Assembly (NCBI GenBank): GCA_014208095.1
Contig: JACHMT010000002.1
Span: 806,001-870,000 of the forward strand
Length of the DNA: 64,000 nucleotides
Direction of reading: 5' to 3'
Source: Actinospineispora eucalypti
GTDB taxonomy: Bacteria; Actinomycetota; Actinomycetes; Mycobacteriales; Pseudonocardiaceae
This document shows positions 40,842 through 49,175 of the stretch, piece by piece. Below the pieces are notes generated by a model. The model did no database searches. It had not been told where the DNA came from and worked only from the letters and a program-made list of their open reading frames with translations. A program made the translations under genes and the position numbers. Within the stretch, counting starts at the first letter, position 1. Each line of letters begins with the position of its first letter.

Positions 40842-40926
40842 ACCCGGGCCATCCCGCCGGCATTGGCCCCTTCCGGTCGTACGTGCTCGAATGATCGCCA
40901 CAAGCACCACTCGACGGGGAGCGGAA

Positions 40927-42183
40927 ATGCCCGAGGCGGAACATTTCGACGTGCTGGTGGCCGGCGGAGGCGCGGCCGGGGTGGCGGCCGCGGTCGGCGC
41001 CCGGCGGGCCGGCGCGACGGTCCGCCTGGTCGAGCGGTACGGCTTCCTGGGCGGCGCGGCGACGAACAGCTCGGTGCTCACCTTCTGCGGGTTCTTCGAC
41101 CAGCGGCGCAACCCGGTGGTCGCCGGGGTGGGGGCGGAGATGCTGGAGCGGCTGCGCCGCCGGGACGTGTACCGGGAGATGAGCTTCGCCTGGACCGGCA
41201 ACCACTTCGTGCTGCTCGACCTGGAGACCACCAAGCTGGTCTACGACGAGCTGGTCACCGACGCCGGCGTGGATGTGCGGCTGCACAGCACACTGACCGA
41301 CGCCACCCGGAACGGGGCCGGGGAGATCACCGGCGTCACCGTGCACGACCGGGGCGGCGGCCGCCGGGTGGCGGCGGCCGCCTTCGTGGACGCCAGTGGC
41401 GACGGCGCGCTGCTCGGCGCTTCCGGCGCGGCCGCCCAGGTGGCACCGGTGGCGGAGCGGCAGACCAGCAGCCTGGTCTGCCGGTTCGGCGGGGTCGACC
41501 CGGACGCCGACCTCTCCCGCGAGGGCATGCGCGCCGCCGTCGCCGCCCACAACGCCGGTGGCGACGGCCCCGCACTGGCCCGGGACCAGGGCATCACGGT
41601 GCGCCTGCCGATCACCGGGCAGGTTCTCTCCCTGGTGGTGGACGAACAGCTGGACGCGCTTGACCCGGCCGCGTTCACCCGGGACGAGATGAGTGCGCGG
41701 CGCCAGGCCTGGCGCTACCTGGACGCGTTCCGCAAGCACCTCGCCGGCTGGTCACAGGCCCACCTGGTGGAGACCGGCCCCCAGATCGGCATCCGGGAGA
41801 GCCGCCGGCTGCACGGCCGCGCGGAGCTCACCGCCTCCGATGTGCTGGGTGCGCGCAAGCGCCCCGAGGACGGTGTAGCCCGGTGCGGCTGGCCGATCGA
41901 GGACCACGCCTCACCCGGGGTCACCCGGTACCGGCCGATCGAGGACAAGGGCTGGTACCACATCCCGTACGGGGCGATCACCTCTTCGGACACCGCCAAC
42001 CTGTGGGCCGCCGGCCGGCTCACCTGCGCCGACCGTGAAGCCTTCGCCTCGGTGCGGGTGATGGGTGCGGCCTTCGCCACCGGGCACGCCGCCGGCGTGG
42101 CCGCCGCCCAGTTCGCCCGGGGCCACCGGCACGACCTGCCCGCCATCCGCGCCGAGCTGCGCCGCCAGGGCGCGCTGGTCTGA
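40927..42183 (+). CDS. FAD-dependent oxidoreductase (FAD_oxidored family)
   Basis: Flavoprotein of 418 residues. GGGAAGVAAAVGARRAGATVRLVERYGFLGGAA (about 13-45) is the FAD-binding signature of the FAD_oxidored family, with a second FAD contact in NLWAAGRLTCADREAFASVRVMGAAFATGHAAGVAA. The family includes enzymes acting on hydroxylated and cyclic substrates; the reaction here is unknown. ATG 40927 follows GGGGAG. It forms an operon with the MFS gene 15 bp downstream under the divergent LysR regulator. Confidence 0.85.
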   Translation: MPEAEHFDVLVAGGGAAGVAAAVGARRAGATVRLVERYGFLGGAATNSSVLTFCGFFDQRRNPVVAGVGAEMLERLRRRDVYREMSFAWTGNHFVLLDLETTKLVYDELVTDAGVDVRLHSTLTDATRNGAGEITGVTVHDRGGGRRVAAAAFVDASGDGALLGASGAAAQVAPVAERQTSSLVCRFGGVDPDADLSREGMRAAVAAHNAGGDGPALARDQGITVRLPITGQVLSLVVDEQLDALDPAAFTRDEMSARRQAWRYLDAFRKHLAGWSQAHLVETGPQIGIRESRRLHGRAELTASDVLGARKRPEDGVARCGWPIEDHASPGVTRYRPIEDKGWYHIPYGAITSSDTANLWAAGRLTCADREAFASVRVMGAAFATGHAAGVAAAQFARGHRHDLPAIRAELRRQGALV

Positions 42184-42198
42184 GACACAGGAGCCCAC

Positions 42199-43410
42199 AT
42201 GACATCCGGATACCGCTGGGTGGTGCTGCTGATGTGCTGGGCGGCGTTCACCATGACCTCGGTGGACCGGTCCACCTGGGGGCCGGCCGCCGCCTCGGTG
42301 AGCGACTCGCTGCACGTGCCGCTGGCCGCGCTGGGCGTGTTCGCCACCGGCTACTACCTCGGCTACCTGGTGTCCAACGCCGGCGGCGGGGTGCTGGTGG
42401 ACTGGTTGGGCGCCCGGGCCCTGCTCACCGCGAGCGGGGTGGGCGCCGGGCTGGCCATGGTGCTGTTCGGTTCGGCCACCTCGGTGGCCACCGGGTTGGC
42501 GCTGCAGGGGGCGGTCGGCCTGCTGGCCGGGGTGGACTTCGCCGCCGGTGTCAAGATGATCTCCGTGTGGTTCCCGGCCGAGCAGCTCGGGCTGGCCTCC
42601 GGGGTGTTCCTCACCGCCACCTCGCTGGGCACCGTGATCGCCAACGCGGTGGTGCCCTCGCTCATCCTGGCCGCCGACTGGCACGCCTCCTACCACCTCT
42701 TCGGCGCGGTCACCGTGGTGATCGGGCTGCTCTGCGGCGTCCTGGTGCGCGAGCCGGCCACCTCGGGCACGGACGCGGCGCCCCGGCCACGGGAGCTGCC
42801 GGACCCGCGCGCGGTGCTGGCCAACCGGGACCTGCTGCTGCTCGGCCTCGCCGGCTTCGGCGGCCTCTGGGGCACCTACGGCTTCGTCACCTGGTCGAAC
42901 ACCCTGATGACCAAGGGCAGCGGGATCGACCCGGTCTCCGCCGGAGTGGTACTGGTGATCTTCGCCGGAGTGGCGATCGGGGTGAAACCGCTGATCGGCT
43001 GGGTGTGCGACCGGCTCGGCCTCGGGCTGCGGATGCCGATCGTGGTGGTGCTGGTGTACTTCGCCGTGGTCCTGGTCGTGTTCGGCCGGCTGCACAGCTA
43101 CACGCAGTTCCTCTGGGTCGCCCCGTTCCTGGGCATCGGCGCGTACGCGTACAGCCCGCTGACCGCCGCGCTCACCCCGCTGCTGTCCGGCCGCCGCTCG
43201 GCCGGCTCGGCCGCCGGCGCGGTGAACGCCTTCTGGCAGTTGGGCAGCGTGCTGGTGCCGTCGGTGATCGGGCCGGTGTTCGCCAGTACCGGCTCGTTCT
43301 CCCTGGCCTTCGCCACGCTGGCGGCCGGGCCGCTGCTCGGCGCGCTGGTCGGCCTGTTCGTCCACGAGCCGCGCCCCGCCGCCGAGACACGCACCCCCGC
43401 CCCGGCCTAG
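42199..43410 (+). CDS. MFS transporter
   Basis: Integral membrane protein of 403 residues with 12 predicted spans; loop 2-3 has a DWLGARALLT motif. The pattern resembles anion/organic-acid importers of the MFS (ACS or oxalate/formate type). ATG 42199 has GGAG nine bases upstream. Last gene of the LysR-controlled operon, so it probably imports the substrate of the FAD oxidoreductase. Its end lies 16 bp from the end of the convergent methyltransferase gene. Confidence 0.87.
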   Translation: MTSGYRWVVLLMCWAAFTMTSVDRSTWGPAAASVSDSLHVPLAALGVFATGYYLGYLVSNAGGGVLVDWLGARALLTASGVGAGLAMVLFGSATSVATGLALQGAVGLLAGVDFAAGVKMISVWFPAEQLGLASGVFLTATSLGTVIANAVVPSLILAADWHASYHLFGAVTVVIGLLCGVLVREPATSGTDAAPRPRELPDPRAVLANRDLLLLGLAGFGGLWGTYGFVTWSNTLMTKGSGIDPVSAGVVLVIFAGVAIGVKPLIGWVCDRLGLGLRMPIVVVLVYFAVVLVVFGRLHSYTQFLWVAPFLGIGAYAYSPLTAALTPLLSGRRSAGSAAGAVNAFWQLGSVLVPSVIGPVFASTGSFSLAFATLAAGPLLGALVGLFVHEPRPAAETRTPAPA

Positions 43411-43426
43411 GAAGCTCAAGCCGAGG

Positions 43427-44119
43427 TCAAGCCGGCGAATTCCCCCGGGTCCGGCTTCCGGCGTCCGGATGGGTAGATTCCCGGCCGGTGCGTTGGCGCG
43501 GCACCGCCGGGCGCGCGGTGTGCCCGGGCGGGCGCAATGGCCGTTCGAACCGGTCCAGTCGGTATTTGTGCTCGCGCACCGAGAACGCGCTCCGCAAGGT
43601 GTCGCGGCCGTGCAGCAGGTCGTGCACCTCGTCCCCGGTGAGCGGGCAGGTATGGCTGTCGAACCGGCCGTGCACGGCCAGCAACACCCCGCCCGGGGTG
43701 AGCACCTCCTCCAGGGCGCCCAGCGCTTCCTGCAGGAGCTCCCGGTTCCAGTAGTAGAGCACCTCGGAACAGACGACCAGGTCGAACCGGCCGCCGGGCA
43801 TCTCCTCGGGCAAAGTACTGCGCCGTACCCGCACGTGCGGGTGGCCGGCAAGCCGCCGGCGGGCACGGCGCACCGCAAGGGCCGATGTGTCCACCGCGAC
43901 CAGTTCCTCGCATCGCGTGGCGAGGAGTTCGGTGAACACTCCGATCGAGCACCCCACCTCGAGTGCTCGAGCGAACCGTCGGCCCTCCAGGGCTTCCAGC
44001 GTCCGTTCGTATTTAGCTATTTCGTAACTTCTGGTTTCGTAGTTCCAAGGGTCTTGCTTCCGGGCGTATAGATACTCGAAATACCCGCGATAGACTCGCG
44101 GAATAATCCGCTGTGCCAC
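43427..44119 (-). CDS. NodS-like SAM-dependent methyltransferase
   Basis: Protein of about 230 residues. YLYARKQDPWNYETRSYEIAKYERTLEAL is characteristic of NodS-type methyltransferases; the SAM motif is ALEVGCSIGVFTELLA, followed by VAVDTSALAVRRAR and FDLVVCSEVLYYW. NodS methylates a sugar amine in Nod factors, but related actinobacterial proteins have other targets. GTG 44119 was chosen because GGAGGGGG lies 10 bases upstream; GTG 44167 would translate that ribosome site. The last 25 residues are polar and probably disordered. Confidence 0.8.
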   Translation of the reverse strand: MAQRIIPRVYRGYFEYLYARKQDPWNYETRSYEIAKYERTLEALEGRRFARALEVGCSIGVFTELLATRCEELVAVDTSALAVRRARRRLAGHPHVRVRRSTLPEEMPGGRFDLVVCSEVLYYWNRELLQEALGALEEVLTPGGVLLAVHGRFDSHTCPLTGDEVHDLLHGRDTLRSAFSVREHKYRLDRFERPLRPPGHTARPAVPRQRTGRESTHPDAGSRTRGNSPA

Positions 44120-44183
44120 CTCAGCGCCCCCTCCGCCTCGGGCCGCCCTGAGTGTAGGCTCGATCACGCCGGGAGGGGAACAC

Positions 44184-44202
44184 TCCTAACCGAACATTAG
44201 GA
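44184..44202. promoter_or_regulatory. palindrome upstream of the methyltransferase gene
   Basis: TCCTAA-N7-TTAGGA (44184-44202) is a perfect dyad in the AT-richer gap between the methyltransferase start and the beta-helix gene end. It could be an operator for the methyltransferase. Regulator unknown. Confidence 0.35.
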
Positions 44203-44230
44203 ATTGACAACGTTATCAGATATTCGTTCT

Positions 44231-45199
44231 CTACGGAATCCCACCAACCTCGGGGCCCCGGTAGCCAAGCTTCGAAGAGTCATCCATGCCGACCTCGTAC
44301 TCGACGTCCGGGCCGATTACATTGTCCTTGATCAGGCCGAACGTCGAGTTGTTCTGGAAGGCCCACGCTTTCGGCCCCTTGGTGTAGACCTCGTTGCGCG
44401 TGATCGTCATTCGCTTGATGTCATCGAGCATTACCGCCTGGTACGCCGAGTACTGGCAGTAATTGTTACTGAACAGGAAATCGGCGGATTCACCGACACC
44501 TGAGCCGTCACCGGCCGAGCTGTGCGGCCCCTCGGCGATCAGGCAGATGTTGCTGATCTTCTCGCAGCGGTTGTCCGTGACCCGCACGTTCCGGCTGGCC
44601 ACGTGCTCGTCATCGGTGGCGAAGGTCTGCATGCAGTCGGCGTGCGCGCCGTCCAGGTGCCGGGTGTCGCGGATGGTGTTGTGCCGGATGGTGATGTTCT
44701 CGCCGAAGAACCGCAGCCCGTCGCCGTCCCCGCCCCTCGGGCTGAGCACGGTGCTGTTCTCCAGGATCAGGCTGTTGCCCTGCAGGGAAATGCCCGGGCC
44801 GGTGGGGCGCAGCACGTTCACCCCGGAGATCCGGACGAAGTTGGCCTCGACGTTGATCCCGCGCAGGATCGTGTTCCCGTCGCCGACCAGCTCGATCGGC
44901 TTCTGCGCCGTGCCGGACCGCTTGAGCACCAGCCGCGTGGACCGCAGCTTGCCGAGCAGGCACACCCGGTCTCCCGGCTGCGCCGCCGCCATCGCCTCGT
45001 CCAGCGCGTCGTTGTCGGTCACCGTGCGGGTGCAGCCGGTCGGCGCCGGCAGCGGCCGGATCGCCCCACGCCCGTCCGGCGAGGTGGCCGCGACCAGCCC
45101 GGGATCGGGGTCGATCCCGCAGCCACCGAGAACGGCCAGACAGGCCACCGCGCACAGCAGCCGGCCGAAGGCCTTCGAGTTCGAGAACCTGGACAACAT
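44231..45199 (-). CDS. secreted lipoprotein with right-handed parallel beta-helix
   Basis: Protein of 322 residues. Lipobox LGGC (Cys27) after a signal peptide indicates a membrane-anchored lipoprotein. The body has repeated coil motifs (NFVRISGVNVLRPTGPGISLQGNSLILENSTVL, ENITIRHNTIRDTRHLDG, NVRVTDNRCEKISNICL, MTITRNEVYTKG) typical of the pectate-lyase-like beta-helix superfamily, so polysaccharide binding or cleavage is likely; a catalytic centre cannot be picked out. ATG 45199 is 12 bp after the upstream membrane-protein gene, so co-transcription is likely. Confidence 0.82.
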   Translation of the reverse strand: MLSRFSNSKAFGRLLCAVACLAVLGGCGIDPDPGLVAATSPDGRGAIRPLPAPTGCTRTVTDNDALDEAMAAAQPGDRVCLLGKLRSTRLVLKRSGTAQKPIELVGDGNTILRGINVEANFVRISGVNVLRPTGPGISLQGNSLILENSTVLSPRGGDGDGLRFFGENITIRHNTIRDTRHLDGAHADCMQTFATDDEHVASRNVRVTDNRCEKISNICLIAEGPHSSAGDGSGVGESADFLFSNNYCQYSAYQAVMLDDIKRMTITRNEVYTKGPKAWAFQNNSTFGLIKDNVIGPDVEYEVGMDDSSKLGYRGPEVGGIP

Positions 45200-45211
45200 T
45201 TGCCGAGCCCC

Positions 45212-46075
45212 TCAGTCCACGCTGCCGGCGAAGGTGATGAGCAGGATGTCGCCCACGAACCCGACCAGCAGACCGGTGAGCACACCCCACACCGCCAGGC
45301 GCTTCCCGTGCCGCTCGGCCGCACCGAGCACCAGCCGGAGCGCGGCGTAGGCCAGCGCGCCGCCGGCCAGGCCACACAGCCCGACCGTTGCCTCGTCCTC
45401 GCTCAGGTACATGCCGCCGAGCGTGGCCAGGAACAGCGGGGCGCCCACGGTCAACGCCATCAGCAGCCGCGTGCCGAGGCTCAGCCGGGCGCCTTCGCGG
45501 AAGATCCCGGCCAACAGGTAGCCCTGGGCGAGCGCGTACAGCCCCGCCGCGATGGCCAGCATGCAGGTGAACGCGATCTCGTCCCGTTTACCGTTGCTGC
45601 CGATCGCCAGGCCGACCAGAACGCCGTGCAGGCCCAGTCCCGCGGCCAGCACCATCGCCCGGCGACGCGCGCCGGCCGCCGTGGCGACGCCGGTCAGCTC
45701 CGCCGCGGCAACGGTGCCCGGCCCCACGGAGTGCCGCCCGCCCTCGGCCGGTGCCCCCTCGGCCCGGTCCAGCTCCGCGTCCCGCCACATCAGCAGCCCG
45801 AAGGCCAGCGCGATGCCGGCCAGGAACAGCGCGCCGAGCGTGAGCATCGTGGTCGCGTCGTCCAGCCGGTCCCTCAGCTGCTCGATGGCGCTGGTGACCG
45901 GCAGGAACCCGTGCGCGAACAGGTCCCACACCACATAGCCCAGCAGGCCGGCGAGACCGGAAAGAAGAAACCCGCCGCTCGGGCCCCCCGGGAATCCGGC
46001 GTGCCTTCGCAGTAATCCGGGCAGTATCGCCAGAGCGGCCACGAACGACAGCGTCAGCACTACCTGGTCCGGCAT
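45212..46075 (-). CDS. multi-span membrane protein, distant ZIP-like
   Basis: Protein of 287 residues with about eight hydrophobic spans. A segment LGLHGVLVGLAIGSNGKRDEIAF looks like the ZIP helix-4 motif (H-x-x-x-x-G-x-x-x-G), but the expected second metal histidine motif (HExPQ) is absent from the following helix (GLYALAQGYLLAG). It may therefore be a ZIP-fold protein without the canonical binuclear site, or an unrelated family. ATG 46075 has GAGGGG upstream. It leads a two-gene unit with the beta-helix lipoprotein. Confidence 0.65.
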   Translation of the reverse strand: MPDQVVLTLSFVAALAILPGLLRRHAGFPGGPSGGFLLSGLAGLLGYVVWDLFAHGFLPVTSAIEQLRDRLDDATTMLTLGALFLAGIALAFGLLMWRDAELDRAEGAPAEGGRHSVGPGTVAAAELTGVATAAGARRRAMVLAAGLGLHGVLVGLAIGSNGKRDEIAFTCMLAIAAGLYALAQGYLLAGIFREGARLSLGTRLLMALTVGAPLFLATLGGMYLSEDEATVGLCGLAGGALAYAALRLVLGAAERHGKRLAVWGVLTGLLVGFVGDILLITFAGSVD

Positions 46076-46592
46076 TGCCCCTCGTCCTCTCCGCACGATC
46101 CTCGATCTCAGGAAATCGCGCAGCATACGCTTGTTATATATTAGCCGACCCGGATCGGATCCGTTATCCGGTCGAGATCGTACGCACCCTTGTATGGCCG
46201 GCCCGAGCGGGGTCGCCCGTCAATCTAAACAAATCCCTAACAATTGGAAGCTACCGATGCGTAAGCTATCGACCCCACGCATCGTAGGGAGAACCCGGGA
46301 CAGATCTCTACATCTGTAGAAAGATTTTCGAATACTGTCCAACGCTCAATCAAATTCGCGGGATTGCCTCGCCCCTCCCTCGCCACCCGAGCCGGGCGTG
46401 TCCGGGTCGCACGCGTGACCGGGCGTACCCGCGCCACCCGCCGGCGAACCACCGGCACGTCCGATCGTCACCCGATGTGATGGTTTGGTTGCAGATACGT
46501 GATGATGGCCGGGGGTCACTCGATATCTCTAGGTGGTCTCAAGACCGTGGGTCTGACCAGCCCTGGCACGCGAGGTAACCGAAGGGACGCGG
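46076..46592. other. 517-bp intergenic region with several hairpins
   Basis: No convincing gene. The part 46127-46350 is AT-rich for this genome. Hairpins: CTACCGATGCGT (46251-46262) pairs with ACGCATCGTAG (46277-46287) with one bulge, and TCTACA-TC-TGTAGA (46307-46320) is a perfect short stem. GGTCT-CA-AGACC lies near 46538. Promoters for the membrane protein (leftward) and the sigma-like gene (rightward) must lie here; I could not fix their boxes. Confidence 0.5.
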
Positions 46593-47990
46593 ATGACCGA
46601 CCCGTTCAGCGCCCCGGACGAGTCGCGACCGAGGGCGGCACGGAGGGCCGAGTTCGCCCGCTTCCACGATGAGCACTACGCCACCCTGGTCGGGCTGCTG
46701 CACGCGCTGACCGGGGACCGGACCCATGCCCACCGGGTCACCCAGCGGGCGTTCACCGACGCCTGGCTGCGCTGGCGGGCCGTGCGGACCCTGCCCGACC
46801 CGGCGGCCTGGGTTCGCCGCCGGGCCCGCCACGCCGCACCGCCGAGGCGCCGGCCGGCGAGTCGGGCCAGTGGGTCCGGCGAGTGGGTGGCCCCGTTGGC
46901 CCGGCCGGTCTTCGACGCCCTCGGCGAGCTGCCGGAGAAGCAGCGCGTGGTGCTGGCCCTGCATCACATCGGCGGGCTCACCCCGGAGCAGATCGCGGCC
47001 GAGGAACAGATCCCGCTCGACGCGGTCTCCGCCCGGCTCGCGCACGCCCGCCAGGCCCTCGCGCAGCAGACGGGCCAGGCGCCGGCCGAACCGGGCAACG
47101 GCGAGGCCGAGCACCAGTCCGTCGACGCCTGGGCCAGCCGCGGACTCGCCGACCTGACCCACGCGCTCTCCTACCGCACCGACCGCCGCGCCGGCGAGCA
47201 GGTGTTCCGGCTGGCCATCCGGCGCCGGCTGGCCGTGCTCGTCGCGGCCGTCGTGCTGTTGACGCTGGTCGGTGCGATCGGCGTGCTCGCCCTGACCGGC
47301 GGATCGCGGAACGCGGCCGCTCCGCCCCCGGTGTCCGGCGAGCCGCTCGCCTCACTGCCCTCGGGCCCGCCCGCCATCGCTCCACCGGGAGGGCCCTCCG
47401 CCGCCCCCGGCCAGCCGGAAGCCCCGCGTCCCGCGCCGGCCGGCGTCGTGACACCCGGCGTCCTCGCGCCCGGCGGGCCGGGCACCGGCGAACGGTCCAC
47501 CGACGCCGACCACGACGGCGACCAGGGCGACCACGACTCGGACCGCGACCACCGCGTCCCGAACCCCGGACCCGACGGTGCCAGGGACCCGCTCCGACCC
47601 AAGCCGGTGGTCAACACCACGCCCCGCTCGAACCCGGGGCAGGGCGGCGCCGGGAACCCGGGCCAGACGCCGGGCGGATCGACCGGCCAACCACAGGCCC
47701 CGAACGGCGGCACCGCCAACCCCGGGAACGGGAACAACGGCGGCAACGGGAGCGGCAACAACCCACGTGGCCCGAGAACCGAGCAGGGCGGGTCGGACAA
47801 CGACGGCGACCAGGGCGACCGCGGCGGCCGGGGATCCGACGGCCGCCGCGACGACAACGGGCGCGGCGGCCGCGAAGGAACTTCCAGGGGCAGCTCCGAC
47901 GGCGGCGACCGGGGCAACTCCGGCGGCCGCCCTCGCGGCGGCGGTTCCGACCGCGGCTCCGACTCCGGAGATCACGGCTCCGGCCGCTAG
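46593..47990 (+). CDS. sigma-70-like protein fused to a membrane span and a long disordered outer tail
   Basis: Protein of 465 residues. Residues 20-180 resemble SigE-type ECF factors: region 2 (YATLVGLLHALTGDRTHAHRVTQRAFTDAWLRWRAV) and region 4 (ALGELPEKQRVVLALHHIGGLTPEQIAAEEQIPLDAVSARLAHARQ). Region 2.2 lacks the usual acidic residues, so core binding may be weak. A basic stop (RLAIRRR) and one membrane span (about 213-236) follow, then 225 residues rich in Pro, Gly, Asp and Arg. The result looks like a sigma factor tethered to the membrane. GAAGGGACGCGG precedes ATG 46593. Confidence 0.8.
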   Translation: MTDPFSAPDESRPRAARRAEFARFHDEHYATLVGLLHALTGDRTHAHRVTQRAFTDAWLRWRAVRTLPDPAAWVRRRARHAAPPRRRPASRASGSGEWVAPLARPVFDALGELPEKQRVVLALHHIGGLTPEQIAAEEQIPLDAVSARLAHARQALAQQTGQAPAEPGNGEAEHQSVDAWASRGLADLTHALSYRTDRRAGEQVFRLAIRRRLAVLVAAVVLLTLVGAIGVLALTGGSRNAAAPPPVSGEPLASLPSGPPAIAPPGGPSAAPGQPEAPRPAPAGVVTPGVLAPGGPGTGERSTDADHDGDQGDHDSDRDHRVPNPGPDGARDPLRPKPVVNTTPRSNPGQGGAGNPGQTPGGSTGQPQAPNGGTANPGNGNNGGNGSGNNPRGPRTEQGGSDNDGDQGDRGGRGSDGRRDDNGRGGREGTSRGSSDGGDRGNSGGRPRGGGSDRGSDSGDHGSGR

Positions 47991-48037
47991 CCGTACCGCC
48001 CGGGGACGCCCACCCCCTCGCCCCGCCGTGGGAACGG

Positions 48038-49159
48038 CTACAGCCCTAGCGATACCCCGAGCAGCGCGCCGAGCCCGTACGTCACGCCCGCCGCGAGCAG
48101 GCCGAGCACCATCTGCCGGAGCCCGGCCAACAGCACGCCACGGCCGGTGAACAGGGTGGTCGCGGCGCCGAGGGCGAACAGGCCGGCCGCCCCGGCCAGG
48201 CCGCTGACCAGGACGGCGGCCAGGGTGGGCAGCCAGAAGAACGGCAGCACCGGTATCACCGCGCCGACGGAGAACAGCAGGAACGAGGCGAGCGCGGCGG
48301 TCCACGGGTTGCCGCCCCGCTCGTCCGGGTCGATGCCGAGCTCCTCGCGGGCCATCACGTCCAGCGCGTTGTCCGGGTCCTCCATCAATCGCTTGGCCAG
48401 CGCGGTCGCCTCCTCCTCGGGAACGCCCTTGGCCTGGTAGATCAACCGCAGCTCCTCGACCTCCTCGTCGGGCAGCGCGGCGATCTCGTCCGCCTCGATG
48501 TCCAGCTGCCGCTGCGCCAGCTCGCGCGAGCTCTGCACCGACACCCACTCCCCCAGCGCCATGGAGAAGGCGCCGGCGAGCAGCCCGGCCAGGCCGGCCA
48601 GCAGCACGGTCCCCGAGGCCACCCCGCTGCCGGCCACGCCCAGCACCAGGCTGAGGTTGGACAGCAGGCCGTCGTTCGCGCCGAGCACCGCCGCGCGCAG
48701 CGCGTTCCCGCCGGGCGTGCGGTGCCGGCCCTCCAGCCGGGCCAGCGCGCCGCCCGAGGCGCCGTTCCGGATCTCGCCGAGCAGGAAGGCGTGCGAGCGC
48801 TCGTCCGAACGCATCGAGGTCTCGCTGGTCTCCGGCTGGTCGTCGTACATTCGCCGGCCGCGCGCCTCCTCGCTGGCCACCAGCGGCACCAGTACCTCCG
48901 CCCCGAACCGGCGGGCCAGCACCCGCAGGACCCGCACCCGGGCCGACGGCCGGGCGGCGGGCTCTGGCTGGCCGGCGGCGGTCAGCCGGCGCGCCCAGAA
49001 ACCCGCGTGCCGCTCCTCCACGGCGGCCAGGTCCCGGTAGACCTTGGCCAGCTCGGCGTTCTCCTCGGCGTCCGCCATCGCCCGGTACAGCGCGGCTCCG
49101 TCCACCTCCGCCCGGTGGTTCCGGCGGTACCGGCGCACATCCGCCCGGTTGCTCCCCAT
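48038..49159 (-). CDS. MbfA-like: ferritin/rubrerythrin domain fused to VIT1/CCC1 transporter
   Basis: Protein of 373 residues. N-terminal 150: helical ferritin-like domain with diiron-type glutamates and histidine (MADAEENAELAKVYRDLAAVEERHAGFW and SDERSHAFLLGEI). C-terminal 220: VIT1/CCC1 membrane domain (AAVLGANDGLLSNLSLVLGVAGSG, MALGEWVSVQSSRELAQRQ) with five spans. MbfA of alphaproteobacteria has this order and exports iron under peroxide or iron stress. ATG 49159 has GGGGTGAG upstream and lies 16 bp after the deacetylase stop. Confidence 0.88.
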   Translation of the reverse strand: MGSNRADVRRYRRNHRAEVDGAALYRAMADAEENAELAKVYRDLAAVEERHAGFWARRLTAAGQPEPAARPSARVRVLRVLARRFGAEVLVPLVASEEARGRRMYDDQPETSETSMRSDERSHAFLLGEIRNGASGGALARLEGRHRTPGGNALRAAVLGANDGLLSNLSLVLGVAGSGVASGTVLLAGLAGLLAGAFSMALGEWVSVQSSRELAQRQLDIEADEIAALPDEEVEELRLIYQAKGVPEEEATALAKRLMEDPDNALDVMAREELGIDPDERGGNPWTAALASFLLFSVGAVIPVLPFFWLPTLAAVLVSGLAGAAGLFALGAATTLFTGRGVLLAGLRQMVLGLLAAGVTYGLGALLGVSLGL

Positions 49160-49175
49160 GCGCTCACCCCGGGGA

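Noticed and set aside
46075..46458. Small frames in the gap before the sigma-like gene
   Set aside because: No ribosome sites, no hydrophobic or domain pattern, and they overlap hairpins and AT-rich sequence.
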